A stretch of DNA of 64,000 bases, from NCBI RefSeq assembly GCF_030403745.1, contig NZ_JAQMWP010000006.1:1-64000 (forward strand). The letters are read 5' to 3'. Position 1 is the first letter of the stretch. Every line of letters begins with the position of its first letter. The notes beneath the pieces are model-generated. The model was not told the origin of the DNA and ran no database searches. It saw only the letters and a list, made by a program, of their open reading frames with translations. Made by a program: the position numbers and the translations under genes. Below, piece by piece: positions 26,501 through 32,861 of this stretch. The stretch comes from Streptomyces sp. S.PB5. GTDB lineage: Bacteria; Actinomycetota; Actinomycetes; Streptomycetales; Streptomycetaceae.

Positions 26501-26596
26501 CACCGCTATGGCAGCGGTCCTGAAACCTCGCGACCGAGTTCCCGGTGGCGCAGTAGTTCGCGCCCTGAACGGCGCCCCCACCCCTTGCTTTCTCAA
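20564..26596 (-). CDS. Secreted RHS/YD-repeat protein with DNRLRE domain and Cys-rich C-terminal domain
   Basis: 2010 residues from TTG 26596, with GGAGAG 5 nt upstream. Order: signal peptide (about 25-52, AIAVSLVLGTQPALISTAAS); a DNRLRE-type domain (about 330-510); Ig-like segments to about 830; then RHS/YD repeats (many YDxxGR, YDSLDRPVK and YDALGR motifs) to about 1860. The last 120 residues carry six cysteines and no recognised toxin motif. The usual RHS-core terminal signature (GxRxYDPxxGRF) was not found. Likely an exported polymorphic-toxin-like or wall-associated protein. It is element cargo, with lower-GC flanks. Confidence 0.85.
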   Translation of the reverse strand: MRKQGVGAPFRARTTAPPGTRSRGFRTAAIAVSLVLGTQPALISTAASQALADVMTGAGTSVASATERGPAQAADEASARLMARLQDRRIEILSERTEDSTTWANPDGSLTTEAFSGPVRVQDADDDWHDIDTTLADTGAAVTPKATAAEVALSDGGTGTLASVQQGKHVFAMGWSKSLPAPTLKGDTATYALGGGADLTVQALPQGFEQSVVLSERPEGEVSYRIPLDLKGLELSKADNGHLLLKSAAGDVVAEASAPAMWGSDKDKASGDPAHVAEVDTAIEKDADGSTVLVLKPDADFLADPDVTYPVTVDPVSTLAASTDTWVATNYPDSQRGSTELKAGTYDTGTTVARSYVKFDVTKLKGKHIVDTNLALYSYYSSTCATTGAGVQVRRITADWDPDTVAWGAQPATTTTDAKTNTAALGYSSSCPAGYMNFDVDGITQAWADGSANYGLQVRGADETDSLTWRRFRSANYASGDAATEPHLTVTYNSYGTTSVLAVSPSTVNAYNGSRYVTSLTPLLSAKVTDADGGTVKAQFEVTPNPSFNDAGTYSYTGTSAGVASGSTAKLSVPSGSAFPAGSHLRVRVRAYDGTDYGTWSGYTNFTLNTAKPAAPGVTCTPYAKDVWTEKAAAGANCVLDTSSSDGQGYYWGLDDPNASQRIDDTTNGSGGDPLTVTIKPAEGWHTLYAKTVDSGGNVSTDATAYAFGVGGAALLTPARGDRPNSTVALTSRGGNGSTGVTYQYRRGETDTWQDVPVGDVTKSADGSALASWPLSMSDTTPAGLTWNITKTLTEDGPVDVRAKFTGSATVYSPANTVTVDRWGGADLAEDIAPGGVNAVTGDQTFGETDATAFDLNATRTASSRRPDLGKEQDGLAPIYGLQWNLGLGIDRTSTTWVYLRKTSATSVAAVRADGSAVGFNATAGGWSPEPGSQDLTLTGSLTTSFTLKHTNGSVTKFAKVDPAVTSWQITSTSMPTDNSTTTVVWDKTTSGGKTLARPKYLIAPTTAVSAATCQATPSTKGCRVLEYVYADTTTATTSAFGDVTGQVKQIKLWATAPGAANATATAVASYAYDSEGRLREAWDPRISPALKTAYTYTSAGRIATLTPPGELPWTYSYGQVGSAAPSGPGMLLSVSRPTLKAGSATETDGTAVTKVVYNVALSGSHAPYDLSATGVATWGQNQRPVRGTAVFPADASAKAPASNDGADAASSDFTRATVTYFSVSGRAVNTAEPGGHISTTEYDDNGAVVRELTAANRELALSTSGNGLDQLTVLGIDGLSTADRAQQLSTVSTYSADGSLIDEYGPLHLVVLQSVLKAGTGGTDLAAGSQVPARQHTANSYDEGRPTDGTATVSKQLTTTVTSGYIDGYPSGADSRTTKTAYDWAKGLPTKEIEDPSGKNVLRTTGYDSQGRITSESEPLSSGTDAGTTAHRYWTASGSGSCQGRPEWADLECTAGPADASAGNTQTTEYDRWGQPAKSIVTGGTETRTTTASSDDAGRVVQRVTSGNGDQAVPSVTTTYDSATGQVATMASSSGTISYGYDALGRLIRYDDGEGNVTTTQYDSLDRPVKVSDSAPSTTDYTYDAAKEPRGLVTGLNDSVAGTISAAYDGDGALSTEKIPGGITLAVDRDPAGNDLSRTYTTSTGVVAFADNADVNVHGQDATRSQTKGSSVSADYTYDALGRSATMHTGNWFSCTDESYDFDSNSRLKKITKQSGSCLGTRTTTETTRSYDSAGRVTDTGYSYDALGRPTAQPDGIAFTYYADSSVRRQTRGSSRETAVYDAASRPVSVVTETLAGGTWSTTGTAKNHYSGPGKQTAWQEGTSVVRHVNDALDEPVAMTGASGNIVLQLIDLSGETAVQLPLDESQAPVVDSGDDPAVSPYGAIGFQQMGSFAFDIFGVTIHVPVGCEIGHRIHGSGRKITDQAAWVGCDEFYGNFTRGFCNWRLEFHYADTNGKTYKILKGTTHTTCSRGPWRQIKTDRTLPHYGKACAQFVVTGKRRGVQCHYITR

Positions 26597-27189
26597 TGCA
26601 CTCTCCGTAACAGGTCCCCCAGATCTCGGGAGACAGGAAGGAGAGATTTATCAACAGAGTAGACACGGGAGCTTCACAGGGGCTTCAAATATGCACCCTG
26701 ACAGCCCCTTCACACCACTCGGCTCGGCCCTTTGGTGCCGTTATAGACATAATTTTCGAGAGCCGTTCCTACTCGTCGGACAGCCGGTTCCCGGCTCAAG
26801 GTTTCGTAATGGAATCGCAATATTCACTTCCTTTCAGCTACATGGAGTAGCCGCACGCGGTATCAAACACCCAGAGCACACGCGCATTTGACGCACCATT
26901 AGCAGGGCTCGGGGCGGTCACCCAGGTTTCCCGCAAGACCAACTGACGCTCATCCGCACCAAGACGCACCGGCCTAAGCGCAGGCGAGGTCGACCATCAG
27001 CGATCAGACGGTGGAAGGAAACCCACTGAAAGGCGCAACTAGCCGTTCTTGTTCCATAGCTGATCTTGTCCTACTATTCAGGGCGCACAAGGCTGGCTGA
27101 TCTCCGTCACGGCAGCCAACCTGAGGTCACCAGCGGGAACAGGCCCTGCCAGACCTCGGCTCCGGCAGGGCTCGCACTCCGCGTCATCG
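26597..27189. other. Intergenic region upstream of the RHS gene
   Basis: No supportable gene between the RHS start and the int stop. Several A+T-rich patches (around 26650-26850) stand out against the high-GC background and probably include the RHS promoter. Confidence 0.5.
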
Positions 27190-28341
27190 TCACGCTTGCC
27201 GAGGTCGGCGCCGATCGACGGTGGACTCGCCCAGCTGCTGCCGTACCTCGGCATCAATTCCCTGCGCCAACCGCCGCTGATGCTTCGCCGTCGAGTGCTG
27301 ATAGATCAGCTGCGCCCGCTCCGACGACTGGCCGGCGCGGACCATGAGGTCCTTCAGCTTGGCGCCCGTATCGGCGGCGAGGGTGTTGCCGGTGTGGCGC
27401 AGGTCGTAGAAGCGGAAGTTCTCTGGCATACCGACCTTCGTCCTCGCCTTGCGCCACTTGCGGCCGAAGGTCGAGCGGCGGAAGGGGGCGCCCTTCTCTC
27501 CGACGAAGAGGAGGCCGTCCCGTTCCTTCTCCGCGAACCACTGGAGGTGGCGGCGCAGCTCCGGGAACAGGAAGGCCGGCAGGTAGACCGTGCGCTTGCC
27601 CGCCCGGGTCTTGGGGTCGCCGGTGACGCGCTTGCCGTTGGTCAGCTCCGGTGACGCCTGGGTGATACGCAGGGAGCACTCGTCAACATCGACACTGTGA
27701 CGGCGCAGTTCGGCCAGCTCCTCCGGGCGGAGGGAGGCGAAGGCACCGAGCAGGACCATCAGGCGCCAGCGCGGTCCCATGGCGTCGGCCAGGTCGAAGA
27801 CCTGCTCTATGGTGGCGGTGGGCCGTTCGTCGGCCTCCTCCTTGCCCGCTCCCTTGATACGGCACGGGTTACTACGCAGGAGGTCGTCATCGACCGCCGT
27901 CTGCAGAATCGCCTTCAACAGGCGGTACGACTTGGCGACCGTCGTGGCACCGGTCGCCTTCAAGCGCTCGGCACGCCAGGTGCGGACGGAGGGCGGGGTG
28001 ATCTCGTCCAGGTCCTTCCCGCCGAAGGTCGGCAGGATGTGGAGGCGGAGGAGCCCGTCGTAGCGATCGACGGTGGTGGGGGCCAGGCCGCGCTCCTCCT
28101 TCCAACGCAGCGCGTACTTCTTGAAGTTGACCGCGCCGGCGTCCGGGTCGCGCCATACGTCGCGTTCGATGTCGGCCCGGATGAGGTTGAGCCAGTCCTG
28201 GGCGTCGGACTTGGTCTCGAACGTCTCCGGGGCGGTGTGCCGCTGCCCGTCGGGACCGATGTAGCGGGCCTGCCATCGACCAGAGGGGAGCTTGCGGGTC
28301 GTGCCGAACTCGCGCCGCCGCTGCGGCTTGCGTCCCGCCAT
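27190..28341 (-). CDS. int: Tyrosine site-specific integrase
   Basis: 383 residues. An N-terminal AP2-like arm-binding domain (KLPSGRWQARYIGPDGQRH) and SAM-like core-binding domain precede the catalytic domain. Catalytic residues are seen in LRPEEL (Arg I), YDLRHTGNT (His/Arg box) and IYQHST (nucleophile Tyr). It catalyses recombination between attP and the tRNA-Gly gene. It overlaps xis by one base (TGATG). Unusually it lies about 7 kb from attL because the RHS cargo separates them. Confidence 0.95.
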   Translation of the reverse strand: MAGRKPQRRREFGTTRKLPSGRWQARYIGPDGQRHTAPETFETKSDAQDWLNLIRADIERDVWRDPDAGAVNFKKYALRWKEERGLAPTTVDRYDGLLRLHILPTFGGKDLDEITPPSVRTWRAERLKATGATTVAKSYRLLKAILQTAVDDDLLRSNPCRIKGAGKEEADERPTATIEQVFDLADAMGPRWRLMVLLGAFASLRPEELAELRRHSVDVDECSLRITQASPELTNGKRVTGDPKTRAGKRTVYLPAFLFPELRRHLQWFAEKERDGLLFVGEKGAPFRRSTFGRKWRKARTKVGMPENFRFYDLRHTGNTLAADTGAKLKDLMVRAGQSSERAQLIYQHSTAKHQRRLAQGIDAEVRQQLGESTVDRRRPRQA

Positions 28342-28553
28342 CAGGCCGCCTTCCCGTAGCGGGTACGGACACGGCGGACCGGCTCGACGGTGCGCGCCTC
28401 GACGTACTCGGTGACCGCGCTCTCAGGGATGCGGACCGGTCGGCCGAGCTTCACGTAGCGGATGCGGCGCTCGGCAATCAGGCGGCGGACGAAGCGTTCG
28501 CCCGTGCCGAGCATTTCGCCGGCCTCGGCCACGGTCAGGAGGCGGTCAGCCAT
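28341..28553 (-). CDS. xis: Excisionase
   Basis: 70 residues with a MerR-like winged helix typical of actinobacterial Xis proteins (LLTVAEAGEMLGTGERFVRR, then IRYVKLGRPVRIPESAV). It binds next to the att sites and directs the integrase to excision. The stop overlaps the int ATG, giving coupled expression. Confidence 0.92.
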   Translation of the reverse strand: MADRLLTVAEAGEMLGTGERFVRRLIAERRIRYVKLGRPVRIPESAVTEYVEARTVEPVRRVRTRYGKAA

Positions 28554-28683
28554 GCGCGACCACCTCCGTCACAGAGGGGCGCTGGGTGCAGGCGGGAGCC
28601 GGGGGTATTGCGAGCAGGTGCAAGGGCGGTGGGTCCTCACTCGGGTGCGGAATTCGGGCGAGCCGCGACGTGGCGACCGCGGT

Positions 28684-28941
28684 TCAGACTGCGGGGCGGC
28701 CGGGCAGGAGCGCGGGTGCCGGGACGTGGAGGGCCTCGGCGATCGCGATGAGGTCGTCGATGTCGCATCGGCGCTGGGTGCGCTCGATGCGGGACAGCAT
28801 GGTGTTGGACATCGGGCGGCCGAGGGCTGTCACACGGTCGGCCAACTGCCTTTGTGACAGGCCGCGTTCGGCGCGGAGGATTTCGATGGCACGGGCCGCC
28901 TGCATTCCTGCCGGCCCGATTTCCAATGAGCGTGGGGGCAT
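28684..28941 (-). CDS. XRE-family helix-turn-helix regulator
   Basis: 85 residues from ATG 28941 (MPPRSLEIGPAG). A Cro/CI-type HTH is clear (LRAERGLSQRQLADRVTALG, then MSNTMLSRIER). It lies upstream of xis-int on the same strand. A perfect 8-bp palindrome 20 bp before its start codon is a plausible self-binding site. It may control xis-int and the divergent replication/transfer genes. Confidence 0.8.
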   Translation of the reverse strand: MPPRSLEIGPAGMQAARAIEILRAERGLSQRQLADRVTALGRPMSNTMLSRIERTQRRCDIDDLIAIAEALHVPAPALLPGRPAV

Positions 28942-28961
28942 GGATCCAATTGAAAGACTCA

Positions 28962-28986
28962 ATCGCCGGTTTCGGTAACCGGCGAT
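28962..28986. promoter_or_regulatory. Palindromic operator candidate for the XRE regulator
   Basis: ATCGCCGG, 9 bp, CCGGCGAT: perfect 8-bp arms. It sits between the XRE start and the divergent rep-like gene. Confidence 0.55.
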
Positions 28987-29409
28987 CGTCGGCTATGTTG
29001 CGCTCCGCGCCGTCCGCTGCGGAGGGTTTTCCGGGGGTCGGGATGGGGTGCGGACGGATGCGTCGAGCGGCACTTTGACGTGCGGTGTTGTGTTGTAGCT
29101 TCCCCTCCGGCAGCACGTCAACGGCTTTCCGATGTGATGCTTCTGGCTCGCCTGACGGTTCGTTATTTCGGCAGCAGCGGATTCGCGTTTATAGTTTTGG
29201 CGATGCCTTGCTCGCAGTAAGCGTTCGCCGTCAGCTGTCCCATTTCTCGGCGGAATGCTGGACTTGTGCGGCATGGATGTGGCTGTCTTGGCTATACGAC
29301 GCCACCACCCCTCCCTCGCGCCTTCGGCCGGGGCGGTGGGCCACCCCCCTGTGCACAGCCCGACATGGGCCACAGCACCTTCATGCCCTGACCTAGGAGC
29401 CGCCGCCCG
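28987..29409. other. Divergent promoter region between XRE and rep-like genes
   Basis: 423 bp without a supportable gene, lower in GC than its surroundings. A TTGACG hexamer at about 29075 is followed 15 bp later by TAGCTT; the spacing is short for a promoter, so this is only suggestive. Confidence 0.4.
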
Positions 29410-30276
29410 ATGAGCTACGACGCCCGCGAATGGGTGTGGGACCACAGCCGCAGCAAGGGCACCGCCCGCATGGTCCTCGCCCTGATCGCCGACCGGTGCC
29501 GCGACCGGCACTGCGTCGCGTACGCGTCCGTGCCCACCCTCATGAAACGCGCCAGCGCCTCCCGCACCGCCGTACGCGACGCGCTGGCCAAGCTGATCGC
29601 CGATGGCGAGCTGGTGCCGCTCCCCGACCGCAAGGGGCCGAGGGGAGAGACGTACTACCGGCTCCCGATCGCCGCCCAGTTCCTCGCCGATGAGTCCCGG
29701 GAGGGGGACCGGGATCCGGCACCTCAAGGGGGTCGGATTCCGACCCTCGGGGGGGCTGAATCCGACCCTGCTGAGCCCTTCGAAGGGGGATCGGAATCCG
29801 GCCCCGGGGAACAGATTCCGGCCCCCAGGGGGTACGGATTCCGGCCCGAGGAGGGTGCGGATTCCGACCCCCAGAACAGAAGAGAACCGAAGGTGAACGG
29901 TAGTAAGAGCAGCAGCTCTGCCCCGCTCATCTCCGCCACCGAGTGGCAGATCGACGACAGCGCCCGCTCCTGGCTGCAGCAACACGGGCATCTCGACCGA
30001 CTCGGCGAGCACGCCCTGCACACCGCCGACGCGAAGTGGCGCACCTACCGGAGCTCATGGAACCCCCGCACCGCCGACGCGTGGGCGGCCGACTGGCGTG
30101 CGTGGATCGCTCGGGAACGCACACCCACCCCCGGCCGCCCGAATCTCTACGCCCTGCCCGGTGGCACCCCCACCCCCACCCCCACCCCCACCCCCACCTC
30201 ACCCACTGGTATGACGCGCGCCGAGGCGCACATGGCCGCCCTGCTCGCCGCCCTCGACGAACCGACCGGAACGTAA
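29410..30276 (+). CDS. Winged-helix protein, putative replication initiator of the element
   Basis: 288 residues. Residues 1-95 form a helix-turn-helix domain of the type found in actinobacterial plasmid and ICE replication proteins (SYDAREWVWDHSRSKGTARM, then SRTAVRDALAKLIADGELV). The middle (about 100-155) is unstructured and its DNA carries seven iteron-like repeats. A second conserved segment (about 175-235, WRTYRSSWNPRTADAWAADW) and a (Pro-Thr)n stretch end the protein. An initiator role is inferred from the domain, the repeats and the position. Confidence 0.65.
   Translation: MSYDAREWVWDHSRSKGTARMVLALIADRCRDRHCVAYASVPTLMKRASASRTAVRDALAKLIADGELVPLPDRKGPRGETYYRLPIAAQFLADESREGDRDPAPQGGRIPTLGGAESDPAEPFEGGSESGPGEQIPAPRGYGFRPEEGADSDPQNRREPKVNGSKSSSSAPLISATEWQIDDSARSWLQQHGHLDRLGEHALHTADAKWRTYRSSWNPRTADAWAADWRAWIARERTPTPGRPNLYALPGGTPTPTPTPTPTSPTGMTRAEAHMAALLAALDEPTGT
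29711..29877. repeat. Iteron-like repeats inside the rep-like gene
   Basis: Seven copies of a motif close to CGGATTCCGRCCC begin near 29711, 29733, 29757, 29791, 29813, 29835 and 29857, roughly one every 22 bp. One copy (29731-29745) is a perfect palindrome, GGTCGGATTCCGACC. Copies fall in different reading frames (they encode GRIPT, AESDP, SESGP, FRPEE), so the conservation is at DNA level. Candidate replication origin. Confidence 0.65.
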
Positions 30277-30290
30277 GGAGTAACCCGCCC

Positions 30291-30956
30291 TTGGACCGAC
30301 GCGAAGTCGCCGCCGCCCTGGCCTATATCGGCCGCCTCGATCCCCGCACCATCCCCACCGGCACGGGCGCTGCCCGTGACCAGATCGCCCAGTGGCAGGA
30401 GCTGCTCGACGACGTGCCCTTCGCCACCGCCCACGGCTGGGACATCCGCCAGGTGATACGGGCCCACGTGCTCGACTCCCCGTACCCGATCCTGCCGGTG
30501 GATATCGCCCGCAAGTGGCGCGCCTACCGCCGCGACCGCCTGGACCGGCACACCGATCCCACGCCGATCGCCGACCCGGACAACCCCGCCGCCTGGCGCA
30601 CCGAACTCCTCGGCACACGGCACGCCGTCGCAACCGGCATGGTCGCACCCTCCTCGCACCGACAGCTCGCCAGCGGCCCGCACTCGGGCTTCGGATCCTC
30701 CATCCCGCAGGCCGTCCGCGCGGCACTCGCGGCCTACCGGCCCGCGCGTGCCGCCCGCGAAGCTGCCGTCGCCGCCGGACAGCCCGATGCTCTCAGCGTC
30801 CCGTGCCGGTGGTGCCACGCCGACCAGGGCGAGCCCTGCCGCAGCCGCCGCCTCGGGCTCGACGGCCACGCCCGGGGCAACGCACCCCGCACAAAGCCGC
30901 ACCCCACCCGCGTGGACCTCGCCGTGGCGGAGCTGGCGCGGCAGAACGCTGCGTGA
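30291..30956 (+). CDS. Zinc-finger protein of the element
   Basis: 221 residues from TTG 30291, with AAGGAG 10 nt upstream and 14 bp after the previous stop. The C-terminal half has a compact finger CRWCHADQGEPCRSRR...GHARG, a pattern common in actinophage and plasmid proteins that bind nucleic acid. The N-terminal 120 residues contain DIRQVIRAHVLDSPYPILPVD, typical of helical proteins near rep genes in integrative elements. Role unknown, possibly replication or regulation. Confidence 0.7.
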   Translation: MDRREVAAALAYIGRLDPRTIPTGTGAARDQIAQWQELLDDVPFATAHGWDIRQVIRAHVLDSPYPILPVDIARKWRAYRRDRLDRHTDPTPIADPDNPAAWRTELLGTRHAVATGMVAPSSHRQLASGPHSGFGSSIPQAVRAALAAYRPARAAREAAVAAGQPDALSVPCRWCHADQGEPCRSRRLGLDGHARGNAPRTKPHPTRVDLAVAELARQNAA

Positions 30957-31071
30957 CAGCCGCCTGACCAGCGCCCCCTCCACCACGCCCCAATCCCACC
31001 TTCACCGCCCGTCGGCAACACCAATGCCATGCCCAGGCGGCTTCCTCGGAGACCTCTCCTCCCGCCCGCCT

Positions 31072-32187
31072 ATGCCCACGCTGGAGATATCTGACTTGCC
31101 CTCCCCCACCGCGATACCCCCGGCTGCCGTCCCCAGCGTCGGCAGCCACCGCTCCCGCAACTCCCAGCTCCGCCCTCGCCTCGGCCGCCGCGCAGCCGTA
31201 CGCGCCGGGGCCTACAGCGCGAACCGCGGTGCACGCTTCACCCTCGTCGTCGGCCTGATGGCTGTGGTCCTCATGGCCTTCCGGGTCTCGTGGAACGCCT
31301 TGTCCGACGTGGCCCGCGCCATCGGTGCCGACGCCACCGCCGCCCTGTTCTACCCGATCGTGGTCGACGGGCTGATGGCCCTCGCGCTGATCGCCACACT
31401 CGTGCTGCCCGACGCCGACAGGAAGTTCGCACTGCGGGTCCTGGCGACCTACACGATCGCCAGCCTCCTGCTGAACTACGTGCACGGCCTCACCCCTGCG
31501 CTACACACCACACCGACCCGGTGGGGCCGACTGACCGACTGGAACCCCGCGAACTGGGCCCTCGTACTCCTGGCGACCTCGCTTCCGGTCGGGTCGATCT
31601 ACTTCGGATCGGACCTCGTCGCGAAGGTGCTGCACCACCACCCCGAGTCGGCTGACTCTGCCGAAGCGGTTGGTCGGCAACCCGACGAGCAGGCCGCACG
31701 GTCGACCTCTGACCAGGCCGAATCGGCCGCCGAGCAGCCGACCGGGTCGGCCCCTGTAACGGCCGCCAAGACGCCGGTGCCCAGGCCGACCGAAGCCGAC
31801 CGAGCGGCCCGCTCTACCCGACCGTCCCGGTCAGCCACCGCGGTTGAGTCGACCGGACCCGCCCCGCGCCGTGCGACCGGTCGGGTCCCCTCCACCGCCA
31901 AGTCGGTCGCCGACCGTAACCGCACTGACGCCGAAGTCCTCGCCGAGGCCCGGCGACTGACCGCCGACTGGAGCGACGACCAGCTGACCGCACAGCGCTT
32001 GCGCAACGAACTCAGGATCAGCCAGACCCGCGCCCGCGCCCTGCGCAACCAGCTGCAGACCGAACGCATCAACCGGCCAGAGCCCGTCGCTTACGACGGC
32101 TTGCAGGCCGGGCCTCTCGATGGATCCGACGATGCCGCCTCCGCGCGCCAGAGGCATCTCGACACAGCCCCCGTCGGCAGCACCTGA
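31072..32187 (+). CDS. DUF2637/SpdB-like membrane protein
   Basis: 371 residues from ATG 31072; the start is uncertain because no good ribosome site is seen (ATG 31027 is possible). Four membrane helices lie within residues about 55-190 (FTLVVGLMAVVLMAF, YPIVVDGLMALALIATLVL, and others), the DUF2637 pattern of Streptomyces plasmid spread proteins. A long polar tail ends in a helical segment (DAEVLAEARRLTADWSDDQL) resembling a DNA-binding helix-turn-helix. Spread proteins help plasmids move along the mycelium after transfer. Confidence 0.78.
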   Translation: MPTLEISDLPSPTAIPPAAVPSVGSHRSRNSQLRPRLGRRAAVRAGAYSANRGARFTLVVGLMAVVLMAFRVSWNALSDVARAIGADATAALFYPIVVDGLMALALIATLVLPDADRKFALRVLATYTIASLLLNYVHGLTPALHTTPTRWGRLTDWNPANWALVLLATSLPVGSIYFGSDLVAKVLHHHPESADSAEAVGRQPDEQAARSTSDQAESAAEQPTGSAPVTAAKTPVPRPTEADRAARSTRPSRSATAVESTGPAPRRATGRVPSTAKSVADRNRTDAEVLAEARRLTADWSDDQLTAQRLRNELRISQTRARALRNQLQTERINRPEPVAYDGLQAGPLDGSDDAASARQRHLDTAPVGST

Positions 32188-32246
32188 ACCCGGCAAGCAC
32201 GCACAGCGCCGCACCCGGCAATAGCACCCCACGGAGAGCCGCCCCG

Positions 32247-32861
32247 ATGCCCGACCCGAACCACGAACTCCCCACCGACCAACAGGAGATGACCACCGGC
32301 CTGAACAGCACAGCAAGTTGTACCGGAAGCGATGCTTCCGGAGTTCCCGCCCCGGGGGTGGCGGGAACAGCCCGGCGCCAGGGGGCACCGGACAGTCAGG
32401 CTGCGACCGAGGGCGGACCGCACCAGGGAGGTAGGCGGCTGCTCGAGTCCGTGTCGACCAGACGTCAGCGCCCCCGTCTGCCGAAGTCCCGCAAGCGACT
32501 GAAGCAGCCCAGCTGCCGTATGAACGACACCGAGTTCCAGCGCTTCACCGACGCCGCCGCCCACTGCCAGATGTCCAACGCAGCTTTCCTCGCCTACGCC
32601 GCCGACAGGGCCGCCCGCGACCTGGACCGCACCGCCGCCGAGATCGCGACGGAACGGGAAGTCATCAATGAGCTGTTCGCCGCCCGTCGGCACCTGGGCC
32701 GTATCCACGGACTGTTCAACCAGGTCGCCAAGGCCCTCAACTCCGGCGCCGCCGCTCCCCACCTGGACGCGGCGGCCGAGGCGGTCGGCAACGCCGCCCG
32801 GCGCATGGAGGACGCCGCCGATGCCCTGCTCGCTCACCGCAACGGAGGTGCCGCTGAGTGA
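32247..32861 (+). CDS. mobC: MobC-like relaxosome accessory protein
   Basis: 204 residues from ATG, with GGAGAG 8 nt upstream. The conserved part begins near residue 92 (MNDTEFQRFTDAAAHCQMSN) as a ribbon-helix-helix, followed by a helical coil (HLGRIHGLFNQVAKALNSG) characteristic of MobC. The first 85 residues are low-complexity and are encoded over two strong DNA hairpins, so a later GTG (about 32451) could be the true start. The stop overlaps the relaxase start (GTGA). Confidence 0.8.
   Translation: MPDPNHELPTDQQEMTTGLNSTASCTGSDASGVPAPGVAGTARRQGAPDSQAATEGGPHQGGRRLLESVSTRRQRPRLPKSRKRLKQPSCRMNDTEFQRFTDAAAHCQMSNAAFLAYAADRAARDLDRTAAEIATEREVINELFAARRHLGRIHGLFNQVAKALNSGAAAPHLDAAAEAVGNAARRMEDAADALLAHRNGGAAE
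32323..32368. other. Tandem hairpins, candidate oriT
   Basis: Two adjacent perfect inverted repeats: CCGGAAGC-GAT-GCTTCCGG (32323-32341) and GTTCCCGCC-8 nt-GGCGGGAAC (32343-32368). They lie just upstream of the conserved MobC coding part, where oriT sites of mobilizable elements are often found. The nick site cannot be identified. Confidence 0.45.

Noticed and set aside
20459..26662. Two plus-strand ORFs of 670 and 707 codons opposite the RHS gene
   Set aside because: Shadows of the RHS gene; Arg/Val/Gly-rich sequence with no domain and no ribosome sites.
30147..30986. Minus-strand ORF opposite the zinc-finger gene
   Set aside because: Antisense shadow with Val/Gly-Val/Gly runs generated by the (PT)n coding repeat.
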